Assembly (NCBI GenBank): GCA_022824495.1
Contig: JAJDZU010000004.1
Span: 1 to 64,000 of the forward strand
Length of the DNA: 64,000 nucleotides
Direction of reading: 5' to 3'
DNA from: Chloroflexota bacterium
GTDB taxonomy: Bacteria > Chloroflexota > UBA11872
Shown here: positions 1 through 8,564 of the stretch, piece after piece
Numbering within the stretch: the first letter of the stretch is position 1
Layout of the letters: every line of letters begins with the position of its first letter
Made by a program: the position numbers and the translations under genes
The notes under the pieces: generated by a model
The model's input: only the letters and a program-made list of their open reading frames with translations
The model's database searches: none
Told to the model about the DNA's origin: nothing

Positions 1-246
1 GAGGCGCCGGACCACGGCCACGGCGGCCCAGGGCTGGCGCCAGGCTCCGAGCCCGCGCCCCGCCGCCTAGCCGCGTCGAACCGCCAACCACAGTCCCACG
101 CCGCCTCCCGCAACAGACCAATGGTGAATCCACGTTCACACCATGGACGCGAATGTGTCAACGCGCGCATGGACGCAGCCCGGATACGGGCGGAACCCGA
201 AACCGGCCCCTATCGGCCACGTCGCCACGCGCCCGGCGGCCGGGGG
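1..246. other. No recognisable gene
   Basis: Very GC-rich sequence downstream of the first minus-strand gene. Open frames here have no ribosome-binding site and no recognisable protein motif. I see no RNA gene or convincing terminator. Confidence 0.4.
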
Positions 247-969
247 TCAAGCGCGGGTGACGGTGGTGGTCTGGCCGTCGCCGGGGGTGATGTCGGCGTA
301 GGCGCCCAGGTCGCGGTATTCCTGCTGGAGCTGATTCACGCGGGTGGCCCGGTTGGTGGACTGGCCGTCGGCGGCCGCGCCGGTTGTGATGCGGCTGGTC
401 AGGTTGGCCAGGGTCTGCGTGTGCTCGGGGTCGCCCGCCGGCGTGTCGTCGCGCACCGCCTGCACCACATTGCTGTCGTCCGTCACCACCGCCCACGAGG
501 CCACGGCCTGCCAGGCCTCGAACCCGATGGCGTTGTGGGCGCCCATGGGGGCCAGGAAGACGACGGCCTCGCGGCCGCCGATCTCCGCGCTCAAGACCTT
601 TTCCGCCGCCACGACCTGCGCCTGTAGCCCCGCCTCGTACGCGCCCCGCGTCTGCAGCGCGTCGGTCCCGTAGGTGCCCGCCTCGTGCTCGCGCACGTAC
701 AGGTCATACGACGCCGCCTCGTCCATCCGGTCGTACGCCACCGTGACCGTCGCCGGCGTGGTGCCGCTGCCCAGCAGGAACCCGGTCACCGCGTAGTCCG
801 CGAAACACGTCAGGAACAGGTAGTCCATCGACTCCCCGCCCCGCGCGATGGCCAGGAATTTGGCCTTGGCGGTTTCGCGGGACTTCGGGTCCAGCGTGTC
901 GATTACAACCGTGAACAGCAGCTCCACGGTAGCCGCGTCCGGGATCGCATCGGTTTCGCCCAATTTCAA
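247..969 (-). CDS. Hypothetical protein, 240 aa
   Basis: I do not recognise this protein. It is a well-formed mixed alpha/beta sequence without a signal peptide or membrane segment. The C-terminal quarter is rich in Thr, Gln and Ala. The TTG at 969 is the only conventional start available. The same frame stays open and protein-like upstream to a stop at 1009-1011, so the true N-terminus may lie a few residues further up at a non-standard codon. It diverges from the solute-binding protein gene at 1120. The plus strand is C-rich here (line 601-660 has 30 C and 16 G), so the coding strand is G-rich, as in the neighbour. No function is assigned. Confidence 0.55.
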   Translation of the reverse strand: MKLGETDAIPDAATVELLFTVVIDTLDPKSRETAKAKFLAIARGGESMDYLFLTCFADYAVTGFLLGSGTTPATVTVAYDRMDEAASYDLYVREHEAGTYGTDALQTRGAYEAGLQAQVVAAEKVLSAEIGGREAVVFLAPMGAHNAIGFEAWQAVASWAVVTDDSNVVQAVRDDTPAGDPEHTQTLANLTSRITTGAAADGQSTNRATRVNQLQQEYRDLGAYADITPGDGQTTTVTRA

Positions 970-1119
970 CCAAGACCGGACGGCGGCTTCCCTTAGCTGG
1001 GCGGTGCTTCAGGGATGATTTTGGGGGCGGGAGGCTGGCAGTTGAAGTATTCGTGCCCGCATCGTAATTTGGCTTGCGGCGTCGAGTGGATGCGGCGCGT
1101 GGAGAGGGAGGCGTTCGAT

Positions 1120-2706
1120 ATGCGCAAAGACTCGCGAATGACACGACGACAGTTGCTGCGAATCGCCGGCGGGGTGGGACTCAGCGCAGCGGGCGTGGCC
1201 GCCCTGGCTGCCTGTGGTGAAACGCAGGTTGTGACGGTGGAGAAGGTGGTTGAGAAGGAAGTTCCGGTCGAGCGGATCGTCGAGAAGGAAGTGCCGGTCG
1301 AGCGAGTCGTAGAGAAGATTGTTCGAGAAGAAGTGCCAGTCGAGACCGTTGTGGAGAAGATCGTCACCCGCGAAGTCCAAGTAATGGTGGAAGCGGCACC
1401 CGAACAGCGGACGGTTAAGATCGAATTCGCCACTGATCACACGTCCGGTCCCCGTGGGGAGGCGATGCAGTGGGCAATCGAGCGATTTGCGGTTGAGCGG
1501 CCCGACATCAAGGTCAAGTTCATCCCACAGAACAACATTTTTTACGAGAAGATTGCGATCGAGGCCGCGGCAGGGACGCTGTCTGAGGTGAACCTGCTGA
1601 ACGGCGGCACGTATCAGCGGCACATCGAAGGTGAATCGTGGCTGCTTATCAACGACCTGCTGGAGAAACGCGACGACCACGATCCGGACAACTATTGGTT
1701 CATCCCGGACTCGTACTCCGATAACAAGGACGAGTCATACCCGTACGAACGCACGATGCACGGGCCGCAGCATGGGATGCCGTACCAGACCGTGATCGGC
1801 GGGATGCTCTACAACATCGACGCGCTGGCGGCGGCGGGCGTGGATGAGCCGGTGGAGGGCTGGCGCTACGACGACCTGCTAGAAGCGGCGAAGCGCGTAA
1901 CCGACCCTGACACCGGGGTCTACGGTCTCAACGCGGATCGTAGCGAGCAGTTCTACGTATTTCCGGCCGCGTTTGGCTACAACGACCAAGCCGAGCGCCC
2001 CCGGGGCGACGATGGCGCACAGGTGTGGGGACCCGCGCTCGGCGACGGCCCGCTGGGGTGGAAGTGGATTGTGGATCTGATCTACGAGCATGGGGTGTCA
2101 TTCGCTCCCGAACAACGGTCCGACGTGGCGGGCGAGTTCGGCAGTCCGTTCGCGGCCGGCAATCAGGTTTTCTGGATCGGCGGGCGCGTCTACAGCACCG
2201 GGTTTGCGATTCCGCGGATCCGGGACCGGTTCCGGTGGTCACTGGGTCCAATGGTCTGGGGCAATGTGACCGATCACGCCAACTTCGTGCTGAACGACCA
2301 GGCGCATCTGGTCGCGCATTCCGCCACCACGACCGGTGTGGAAGAGCAGGCCGTGGCCTGGGCCCATTTCCTGGCCGGGCCGGACGTGCAAGGCCGTGTG
2401 GGGATCGACCGTGGCCACATGCCGTGCTTCAAGGCCGTGGCGGACGACGTGGCGGCCACGTCGCCACCGCCCGAAGGGATGCACCATCTGTTCAGCTACC
2501 CCGCGTCGCCCTACGTGCGGCACGACCAGTGGTACGTGCCGGGCGGCAATTTCCTGGAGCTGCGCGCCGAGTGGCGGCCGGTTCTGGACAAATCGCTTGT
2601 CGGTGAAGCCGATCCGGTTCAGTCCATGCTCGATGCGGCGGAAAAGGTCAACCGCATGCTGGCCCGCTGGCAAGAGCAGCTGGACAAGGGCGACGTGCCG
2701 CGCTAG
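1120..2706 (+). CDS. Extracellular solute-binding lipoprotein (ABC sugar-type)
   Basis: This 528-aa protein resembles family 1 ABC substrate-binding proteins, which capture a sugar or similar solute outside the cell and pass it to a permease. It begins with a twin-arginine-like signal (T-R-R-Q-L-L-R) and a lipobox L-A-A-C, so a Tat-exported lipoprotein is likely. A repetitive Val/Glu/Lys spacer follows, then the two-lobe binding domain from about residue 105. The ATG at 1120 was chosen because a G/A-rich ribosome-binding site lies at about 1101-1111 and the signal peptide starts there; the longer frame from 1015 adds unrelated residues. No permease or ATPase gene is adjacent. The next gene is a Gfo/Idh/MocA oxidoreductase, which suggests a sugar or sugar-acid substrate. 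Confidence 0.9.
   Translation: MRKDSRMTRRQLLRIAGGVGLSAAGVAALAACGETQVVTVEKVVEKEVPVERIVEKEVPVERVVEKIVREEVPVETVVEKIVTREVQVMVEAAPEQRTVKIEFATDHTSGPRGEAMQWAIERFAVERPDIKVKFIPQNNIFYEKIAIEAAAGTLSEVNLLNGGTYQRHIEGESWLLINDLLEKRDDHDPDNYWFIPDSYSDNKDESYPYERTMHGPQHGMPYQTVIGGMLYNIDALAAAGVDEPVEGWRYDDLLEAAKRVTDPDTGVYGLNADRSEQFYVFPAAFGYNDQAERPRGDDGAQVWGPALGDGPLGWKWIVDLIYEHGVSFAPEQRSDVAGEFGSPFAAGNQVFWIGGRVYSTGFAIPRIRDRFRWSLGPMVWGNVTDHANFVLNDQAHLVAHSATTTGVEEQAVAWAHFLAGPDVQGRVGIDRGHMPCFKAVADDVAATSPPPEGMHHLFSYPASPYVRHDQWYVPGGNFLELRAEWRPVLDKSLVGEADPVQSMLDAAEKVNRMLARWQEQLDKGDVPR
1231..1380 (+). repeat. Imperfect tandem repeat coding for E-K-E-V-P-V-E spacer
   Basis: Within the solute-binding protein gene the unit V-E-K-(E/I)-V-P-V-E recurs about five times with small changes, both as protein and as related DNA. 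It directly follows the lipidated cysteine and probably forms a stalk between membrane and binding domain. Such stalks are common in Chloroflexi solute-binding proteins. Confidence 0.8.
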
Positions 2707-2776
2707 TCGGCAGCGGTCCGCGACGGGCTCAACCTGATCCGCTGGCAGGTGCAGGTTGTGATTTGGAGGTGTGGAC

Positions 2777-3955
2777 ATGGTGACGTATCGAGCGGCAATC
2801 CTCGGTGTTGGCCCTCGTGGCCTTAAGCACGGCCGCGCCTATCGTCAGCATCCACGTATCGACCTGGTGGCGCTGTGTGACATGGACGCCGCACGGCTGG
2901 CGCACGCCTCGCAGGAACTCGGCGTGGAGCGGACGTATGGGGACTACCGAGCGATGCTCGACCGGGAGGACCCCGACATCGTCAGCATTCCCACACGCAC
3001 CGATCTGCATGCGCCGTTGACGATGGGGGTTTTGGCGCACCGACCGCCGCGCGCGATCGATGTGGAAAAGCCGATGGCCACCAGTCTCGACGATGCCGAT
3101 CGCATGGTGGCTGCGGCGGCTCGAACGGGCACGCTGCTCGCCGTTCACCATCAATTCCGCTGTACGCCACCTTTTCGAATAGCCACGCGCATGATCGAGG
3201 CCGGTGAGATCGGACCGATCACGACGATCAAGCTCCGCGGCAAGGGGTACTACGGCGGTTATGACCTCATGAACATCGGGACCCACCGCCTGAATGGCAC
3301 GCGCGCTTTCCTTGGCCGGGCGCGGAGCGTCTCGGCCATCTGCACCACCGCTGGCGAACTCACCGGTCCGGAAGGCGTGATCGCCGGACCGTACGGCTTT
3401 GGGTGGATTGCGGGCGAGAACATCTCGGCGGTGTATGACTTCGATGGTGGCGGGACCGTATTTGCCGAGTTTCACCGGCGCAGCGAGTCCAACCGCGGCT
3501 GGGGCCACATCAAGATCTACGGCGAAGACGGCGCCATCTGCCTCTACAACCAAATGAACATGCAGGTGCGCCGCGGGCGCGACTGGCGGGTTGAGGACGT
3601 CAACTGGGAATTGCTGGAGCTTGCGCCCGCCGACCGAATCCTGCACGGGGTGGACTACCTGGATGAGCCGGGAGGCGATTTGTGGATGGCCGATGAGACG
3701 GTCCATGCGCTCGATCAAGATCGACCGCACGAGAACAGCGGCGAAGAAGGCCTGGCCGTGATGGAGATGCTGCTCGGGGCGTGGGAATCGCATTTCACCG
3801 AGCGCCGAGTGCGATTTCCGATGCGTCGGGGCGCACATCCATTGCTGCAGGCGCGGACGCAGGCCGGCCTGGGTGAGCCGGATCCGGCGCCGATGGACCT
3901 ACGCTATCCGGAGTGGCTTCCACGGGAACTGGCCCGAATCGGCGCGGATCACTAG
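2777..3955 (+). CDS. Gfo/Idh/MocA family oxidoreductase
   Basis: A 392-aa NAD(P)-dependent dehydrogenase of the Gfo/Idh/MocA family, which oxidises or reduces sugars, inositols or sugar acids. The N-terminal Rossmann fold begins A-A-I-L-G-V-G-P-R-G, and the family motif E-K-P appears as V-E-K-P-M-A at about residue 100. An alpha/beta catalytic half with G-G-Y-D and N-I-G-T-H follows. A GGAGGT at 2765-2770 sits 6 nt before the ATG at 2777; the GTG at 2771 would touch the ribosome-binding site, so the ATG was preferred. It lies 70 bp downstream of the solute-binding protein gene in the same orientation, probably one transcript for uptake and oxidation of one compound. The exact substrate cannot be read from sequence. 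Confidence 0.9.
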   Translation: MVTYRAAILGVGPRGLKHGRAYRQHPRIDLVALCDMDAARLAHASQELGVERTYGDYRAMLDREDPDIVSIPTRTDLHAPLTMGVLAHRPPRAIDVEKPMATSLDDADRMVAAAARTGTLLAVHHQFRCTPPFRIATRMIEAGEIGPITTIKLRGKGYYGGYDLMNIGTHRLNGTRAFLGRARSVSAICTTAGELTGPEGVIAGPYGFGWIAGENISAVYDFDGGGTVFAEFHRRSESNRGWGHIKIYGEDGAICLYNQMNMQVRRGRDWRVEDVNWELLELAPADRILHGVDYLDEPGGDLWMADETVHALDQDRPHENSGEEGLAVMEMLLGAWESHFTERRVRFPMRRGAHPLLQARTQAGLGEPDPAPMDLRYPEWLPRELARIGADH

Positions 3956-4211
3956 CGGGCAAGGGTCAGATCCAGCGCCCCAGGCGACGTGCCATGGGTG
4001 CGAAGCCGACGGCGTCCGAGTCCCAATGGCCGTTGTGGCCCGGGCGTTCGGGAAAGATGTTCGCCGAACCGATGGTTGCCGGCAGCCGTTTCCATGGCGA
4101 AGTCACCAGGAATTGCTCTCAAGCCGCTGCTCGATAGGTTTGGCCGAGCCTCTCTGACGGCTCCATAGAATGGCCCGTCGCGGGCGGACCGCGGCCAGTC
4201 GGCGAGGTGAC
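3956..4211. other. Intergenic region, nothing recognised
   Basis: About 255 bp between the oxidoreductase and the next lipoprotein gene. Short open frames cross it but lack ribosome-binding sites or homology-like sequence. No clear promoter or terminator was seen. Confidence 0.4.
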
Positions 4212-5426
4212 GTGAAGATTAATTCCTGGGCGCGGACGGTTGTGATTTGCCTTTTGGCTTTGCTGGTGGTGGCGTGCGGTGAGGATTCCGGGACAGCAAC
4301 CGCGGGCACAGCCGCCGCGGAACACGCCACGTCGGAGGCGCCGTTTGTGATTGGGGCGCTGGACTCGTTGACGGGGGTTGGGGAGTCGTATGGGATTCCG
4401 TTGTCGCGATCCAAGCTGCTGGCGGTGGAGGAGATTAACGCGGCGGGCGGCATCAATGGACGAATGCTGAAGCTGGTGATCGAGGACTCGAAGTGCACGT
4501 CCACGGATGCGATTACCGCCTACCAGCGGCTGACGGACGTGGAGGGGATCAAGATCATCCTGGGCGCGACCTGCAGCGGGGCCACGCTGGGCGCCGCTCC
4601 GCTGGCGGAGAAGGACGGCGTGATCCTGTTTTCGCCGTCGTCGACAAGTCCCGACATCACGGGCGCGGGCGATTACATCTTCCGCACGGCCATCAGCTCA
4701 CAAAAGGCCGGCACGGACGTCGGCAACCTGCTGTGGGCCAGCGGGGTGCGAACGATCGTGACGATCAGCGAAGCCACCGACTATGCGGAGGGGAGTCGTC
4801 GGGCGGCCGTGGCGGAGTTCGAGCGGCTGGGCGGCACGGTGGCGGCGGCGGAGAGCTATCCCACGGACGCGATCGACTTTCGCAGCCAACTCTCGAAACT
4901 GCTGCGTGTCGACGCTGACGCGATGTTCCTGGCCGCGCAGGGCGAAGTCTCGGGCGGCACCATCATCAAGCAGGCCCGCGAGCTGGGTTACGACGGTCCC
5001 ATCTACTCGGAGGTGGTGCCCACGGGGCCGAACGCCCTGGAGATTGCCGGCGAGCACGCGACCGGGCTGAAAGCCATCGTTCCGGATCCCGAGCTGAACA
5101 CTTCAACAGGCACGGAGTTCCTTACAAAGTTCAGGGACCGCTTCGGCGGCGTTGCCCCGTGGCCCTGGTTCCAAGGCTCGGCCTACGACGGCGTCTACAT
5201 CGCCGCCGAATGCCTGCGGCAGACCAATGACGATCAAGACGTCGAGGGGTTCCGTGATTGCCTGAACGGCCTGACCTGGAGCGGGGCCATCGGCGACGAC
5301 TACAGCTTTGACGAGAACGGGGACGTGGTTGGGATCTCCCACGTGGTGATCGAAGTCCTGCCGGTGGCGGAGCGGACGGAGGAGAACCTGGGGCACCGGG
5401 TGCTGCGCACGCCGCCCGCGAGCTAG
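4212..5426 (+). CDS. Branched-chain amino-acid type solute-binding lipoprotein (LivK-like)
   Basis: A 404-aa periplasmic-binding protein of the type I fold used by LIV-type transporters. It starts with a lipoprotein signal ending L-V-V-A-C, followed by a short Thr/Ala-rich linker and the motif I-G-A-L-D-S-L-T-G. E-E-I-N-A-A-G-G-I-N-G is typical of the family at about residues 75-85, and S-P-S-S-T-S-P-D marks the ligand loop. The GTG at 4212 is preferred because GAGGTGA precedes it and the signal peptide begins there; the ATG at 4170 would add an Arg-rich leader. There are no LivH, LivM, LivF or LivG genes nearby, so it must work with a transporter encoded elsewhere or act as a sensor. It converges with the aminotransferase gene 29 bp away. 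Confidence 0.88.
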   Translation: MKINSWARTVVICLLALLVVACGEDSGTATAGTAAAEHATSEAPFVIGALDSLTGVGESYGIPLSRSKLLAVEEINAAGGINGRMLKLVIEDSKCTSTDAITAYQRLTDVEGIKIILGATCSGATLGAAPLAEKDGVILFSPSSTSPDITGAGDYIFRTAISSQKAGTDVGNLLWASGVRTIVTISEATDYAEGSRRAAVAEFERLGGTVAAAESYPTDAIDFRSQLSKLLRVDADAMFLAAQGEVSGGTIIKQARELGYDGPIYSEVVPTGPNALEIAGEHATGLKAIVPDPELNTSTGTEFLTKFRDRFGGVAPWPWFQGSAYDGVYIAAECLRQTNDDQDVEGFRDCLNGLTWSGAIGDDYSFDENGDVVGISHVVIEVLPVAERTEENLGHRVLRTPPAS

Positions 5427-5455
5427 CTCGCCCGGCGCGCTGAGACTGGCCGGAC

Positions 5456-6667
5456 CTAGTTGGCTGTAGAGGGCGAGAGTTCGGCCTGGAGGGTTTGGAC
5501 GAGGCGGCGGGTGCCTTCGCGGAGCTGGTCTTCGGGGATGTAGCTGTAGGCGAGGCGGATGCAGCGACGGTTGCGGTCGTGGGCGAAGCAGTGGTGGCCA
5601 GCGAGGTAGGTGACGCAGTTCTCTTCGGCGCGTTCGCGGATGGCCTCGCTGTCGGCGCCTTCGGGAAGCTCCAGCCAGATGAAGAAGCCTCCGACAGGGG
5701 TGATCCAGTGGCAGCCCAGGTCGCGGAGCGGCGCCAGTTCCTCAAGCATGGCATCGCGGCGCCTGCGGTAGAGGTCCAGCAGGCTGGGCAGCCGCTTGGC
5801 CAGGGCGCCGCTTTGCAGGTAGGCGCCGGTGACCCAGGCGGCGAAGGGGCTGGTGGCGCTATCGGCCTTGAGGCCGCACATGCGGGAGATGTCGTCGGGC
5901 TCGGCAACGGCCCAGCCGAGGCGCATGCCGCCGGCGACGAGCTTGGAGAGGGTGCCGAGCTTGATGACGCGCTCGCGGCCGGCGATGCCGTAGAGGGCGG
6001 GCGGACGGTCACCTTCGAATATGAGGTCGCCGTAGGCGTCGTCCTCGAGGAATACCAGGTCCAGTTCCTCGCCGACTTCGGCCAGCGCCCGGCGGCGCTC
6101 CACCGGGGCGTTGAAACCGACGGGGTTGTGGACGGTGGGCATGGTGTAAACGAGGGAGACGTGGTCGCCGGCCTGGCGCTGGCTCGTCACCGTTTCCCGC
6201 AGGGCGGCAGGGACGATGCCCTGGGCGTCGGTGTCGACACCGACAACGTTGATGCCAAGCCCGCGGAAGAACCAGAGGGCGCCGATAAAGGTGGGCGACT
6301 CGACGATGACGGTGCCGCCAGGCGGCACGAGCAGCCGGGCCGCCAGCGCGATGCCCTGGGAGGCGCCGCTGGTGATCATGATGTTGTCGGGGCCGACATT
6401 CAGGCCCTCAGTGGTGCTTATCCAGTCGGCCAGGAAGCTGCGCAGGGGTTCGGGGCCGGAGACGGGGCCGTATTGGAGGGCTTCGGCGTTGTGGTCGGCC
6501 ATGAGGGCGGCGGTGGTTTCGGCCAGTTCGTCGTAGGGGAAGCTGGCGGAATCGGGGAATCCGTAGGCCAGGCTGATGAGGCCGGGCCGCTGCATGGTCC
6601 AACTGGGCCGCAGCGGGTTTTGTTCCATCGCCTGGGCGACGGGGCTGTAGTGGGCTTGCAGGCTCAT
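5456..6667 (-). CDS. PLP-dependent aminotransferase (class I/II, 2-aminoadipate/MocR-like fold)
   Basis: A 403-aa fold-type I aminotransferase that moves an amino group between an amino acid and a 2-oxo acid using pyridoxal phosphate. Visible signatures are Y-G-P-V-S-G near residue 70, T-S-G-A-S-Q-G for phosphate binding, N-P-V-G-F, D-D-A-Y-G-D for the ring aspartate, and the Schiff-base lysine in T-L-S-K at about residue 240. The overall pattern is that of the ARO8/MocR catalytic domain without a DNA-binding domain. The ATG at 6667 gives the usual N-terminus; the upstream TTG at 6685 adds only six residues. Substrate is unknown; 2-aminoadipate or aromatic amino acids are typical for the group. 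Confidence 0.9.
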   Translation of the reverse strand: MSLQAHYSPVAQAMEQNPLRPSWTMQRPGLISLAYGFPDSASFPYDELAETTAALMADHNAEALQYGPVSGPEPLRSFLADWISTTEGLNVGPDNIMITSGASQGIALAARLLVPPGGTVIVESPTFIGALWFFRGLGINVVGVDTDAQGIVPAALRETVTSQRQAGDHVSLVYTMPTVHNPVGFNAPVERRRALAEVGEELDLVFLEDDAYGDLIFEGDRPPALYGIAGRERVIKLGTLSKLVAGGMRLGWAVAEPDDISRMCGLKADSATSPFAAWVTGAYLQSGALAKRLPSLLDLYRRRRDAMLEELAPLRDLGCHWITPVGGFFIWLELPEGADSEAIRERAEENCVTYLAGHHCFAHDRNRRCIRLAYSYIPEDQLREGTRRLVQTLQAELSPSTAN

Positions 6668-6810
6668 GGGAGCGAATCGTAGCAAGTGCGCACGGGCAGT
6701 CCCTGGAACGGAGATGGCTTAGAATCAGCGTGGGCGGACTGGTTGCGGACTTACCGGCCCGCCGTCGCCTCGACTGCGCGGAACGGGAACTCTCGTGCAG
6801 GGAGGAATGG

Positions 6811-7002
6811 ATGACGATGGAACCGCTTACTCGCGCGGAATTGCGCGAGGAACTGGATCGAAGTCTCAGGCACTACGCGACAAAGGCCGACCTCGCCAAC
6901 CTTAAGTTCACGCTCGCGGCCTGGATGTTGCTGCTGGTTTCGGCGGCAACGGGCATCCTCATCGCTGTCGATCGGCTTGCGGGGCCGGCGACCGGGGGCT
7001 GA
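6811..7002 (+). CDS. Small membrane protein with N-terminal helix, 63 aa
   Basis: A short protein with an amphipathic N-terminal helix (R-E-E-L-D-R-S-L-R), the phrase A-T-K-A-D-L-A-N-L-K, and one hydrophobic segment at about residues 34-55. This layout resembles small DUF1640-type proteins with a coiled coil and a C-terminal membrane anchor, but that link is by eye only. GGAGG at 6801-6805 is spaced 5 nt from the ATG at 6811, so I preferred this start to the frame opening at 6730. It stands alone between divergent and co-directional genes. Function unknown. Confidence 0.6.
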   Translation: MTMEPLTRAELREELDRSLRHYATKADLANLKFTLAAWMLLLVSAATGILIAVDRLAGPATGG

Positions 7003-7192
7003 CACGCACGAGTCTCGGCATTCCTGTGGCAGTGCCACGCCCTATGTGCTTGGTGTCGAACGACACCGGTGACGGAGAACTGGCATTGACGGTCCAGCCG
7101 ACGCCGTCGCGCCGCCATTGCAGACGCCATCGGTAAGATCACCGCCAATGTGAGCGGCTGCCCGGTGGCCGCGCTCCTTGCCGGAGACTGTT

Positions 7193-7684
7193 TTGCCTTC
7201 GCAGCGATTGTGGAGTCCTTGGCGGATGGCGTATGTGCGGGGGGAGACGCGGGACGAAGAGGGGTGTCCGTTTTGCGTGACGGTTGAGCTGGCGGAGGAG
7301 TTGCCGGAACTGATCGTGCATGCGGGGCGGTTGGGGTACGTGACGTTGAACCTGTATCCGTACAACAACGGGCATGTGCTGGCGCTGCCGTACCGGCACG
7401 TAGCGGACCTGGACGAGCTGGAACCGGACGAGGCGGGCGAGTTGATGTCGTTGGTGGTGCAGTCGCGGGTGGCACTGCAGGCGGCGTTTGCGCCGGACGG
7501 CTACAACGTGGGGATGAACCTGGGGTCGGCGGCGGGCGCGGGGATTCCAGGCCACCTGCATTTCCACGTGGTTCCGCGCTGGGCGGGCGACACGAATTTC
7601 ATGCCGGTGACGGGCGACGTGAAGGTGATGCCGGAGACGCTGGACCAGACGAAGCGGCGGCTGGTGGAGGCCTGGCCGAGTTAG
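7193..7684 (+). CDS. HIT family nucleotide hydrolase/phosphorylase
   Basis: A 163-aa histidine-triad protein, related to Ap4A phosphorylases and diadenosine polyphosphate hydrolases. It starts with the family phrase R-L-W-S-P-W-R-M-A-Y, has a C-P-F-C pair near residue 25, and carries the catalytic triad as G-H-L-H-F-H-V-V-P-R-W at about residues 122-132. The TTG at 7193 was preferred because a GGAGA lies just upstream and the protein then begins close to the conserved RLWSPWR phrase; TTG at 7178 is the alternative. Its stop codon overlaps that of convergent lepB by 4 nt. It probably clears dinucleoside polyphosphates in the cytoplasm. Confidence 0.9.
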   Translation: MPSQRLWSPWRMAYVRGETRDEEGCPFCVTVELAEELPELIVHAGRLGYVTLNLYPYNNGHVLALPYRHVADLDELEPDEAGELMSLVVQSRVALQAAFAPDGYNVGMNLGSAAGAGIPGHLHFHVVPRWAGDTNFMPVTGDVKVMPETLDQTKRRLVEAWPS

Positions 7685-8274
7685 GGACCTGCCGCACCGG
7701 CGGGCGGGGCAAAGTCGGGGACACGCTCGGGGACTGGCGCGAGGGCTGGGGTGGCGTCGGGCAGGAATCCGAATTTGCCGGGCGGCCAGTAGACGAGCCA
7801 GACCTGTCCGACGATTGAAGCGCGGGGCACCGTGCCGATGTCGCGGGAGTCGCGGCTCTGCAATCGGTTGTCGCCCATGACGAAGTAGGAGTCCTCGGGC
7901 ACGCGCCGGGTCGGCGTGTCGCGGCCGATGGGGCCGCGGAAGTAGCTGGACTCATCGACAAGATGGCCGTTGACATAGACGTGTCCGGCACGGATTTCGA
8001 CCTCATCGTTAGGTAGTCCGATCACGCGCTTGACGAGGTCCTCGTCGGGATTGCGGGGGGATCGGAAGACGATGACGTCGCCGCGCTGTGGATCTTCGGT
8101 CAGGTACGAGAGCTTGTTGACCAACAGGAACTCGGAGTCGGCCAGGTTGGGGGACATGCTGGGGCCCTCGACGAGGAAGTTCTGCACGAGCAGGCGGGTG
8201 CCGAAGAAGATGAGGGCGGCGAGGAGGACGGTTTCGGCGATCTCGAGGAGGATGTTGCTGTTGCGGCTGAACAT
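7681..8274 (-). CDS. lepB: Signal peptidase I
   Basis: A 197-aa membrane-bound serine protease that removes signal peptides from exported proteins. One N-terminal transmembrane helix (about residues 10-30) leads into the catalytic domain. The nucleophile is the serine in E-G-P-S-M-S-P, and the general-base lysine lies in L-V-K-R-V-I-G-L-P near residue 82. The later box V-M-G-D-N-R-x-x-S-x-D-S-R is intact. The C-terminal 25 residues are a Pro/Ala-rich tail not seen in most family members. It uses an ATG at 8274 and converges with the HIT gene with a shared 4-nt stop region. Confidence 0.95.
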   Translation of the reverse strand: MFSRNSNILLEIAETVLLAALIFFGTRLLVQNFLVEGPSMSPNLADSEFLLVNKLSYLTEDPQRGDVIVFRSPRNPDEDLVKRVIGLPNDEVEIRAGHVYVNGHLVDESSYFRGPIGRDTPTRRVPEDSYFVMGDNRLQSRDSRDIGTVPRASIVGQVWLVYWPPGKFGFLPDATPALAPVPERVPDFAPPAGAAGP

Positions 8275-8564
8275 GGGGCCTCAGCGGAGATTGCCGACGC
8301 GGCTGAAATGCCTGACCGGGGTCACTCGTCGTTGGGTGCGCGGAAGACCCTCACCCTAACCCTCTCCGTCGGGGAGAGGGGAAAGACGGCGCCTCAAGCG
8401 ACTGGGTGCAGACTAAATAACCGGCGACCGAAGTGTTCGCGGCGGCGGCGAGTTGGATGACACGAGTATATTGAGGCAAGGCTGCGTTTGCGGCGCGGAG
8501 CACACCCGCGCCGGCGGGATGCCGAGTCCTGGACTCCTTCACACGCGCAGACGAATGGCGGCGG
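8275..8564. other. Intergenic region containing a REP-like hairpin
   Basis: Roughly 290 bp between divergent lepB and the zinc-finger/membrane protein gene. Apart from the palindromic repeat at 8349-8386 I see no gene; the frames here lack ribosome-binding sites. Confidence 0.45.
8349..8386 (-). repeat. REP-like palindromic repeat, copy 1
   Basis: CCCTCTCC at 8360-8367 pairs perfectly with GGAGAGGG at 8373-8380 around a 5-nt loop. On the minus strand it continues into a GGGTGAGGGTC arm. A near-identical sequence occurs in the opposite orientation at 43461-43498. Related G-A-G-rich palindromes are common dispersed intergenic repeats in bacteria. Confidence 0.6.

Noticed and set aside
5495-6682. 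395-codon plus-strand open frame
   Set aside because: Antisense to the aminotransferase, Gly/Ala/Asp/Val-rich with no domain pattern.
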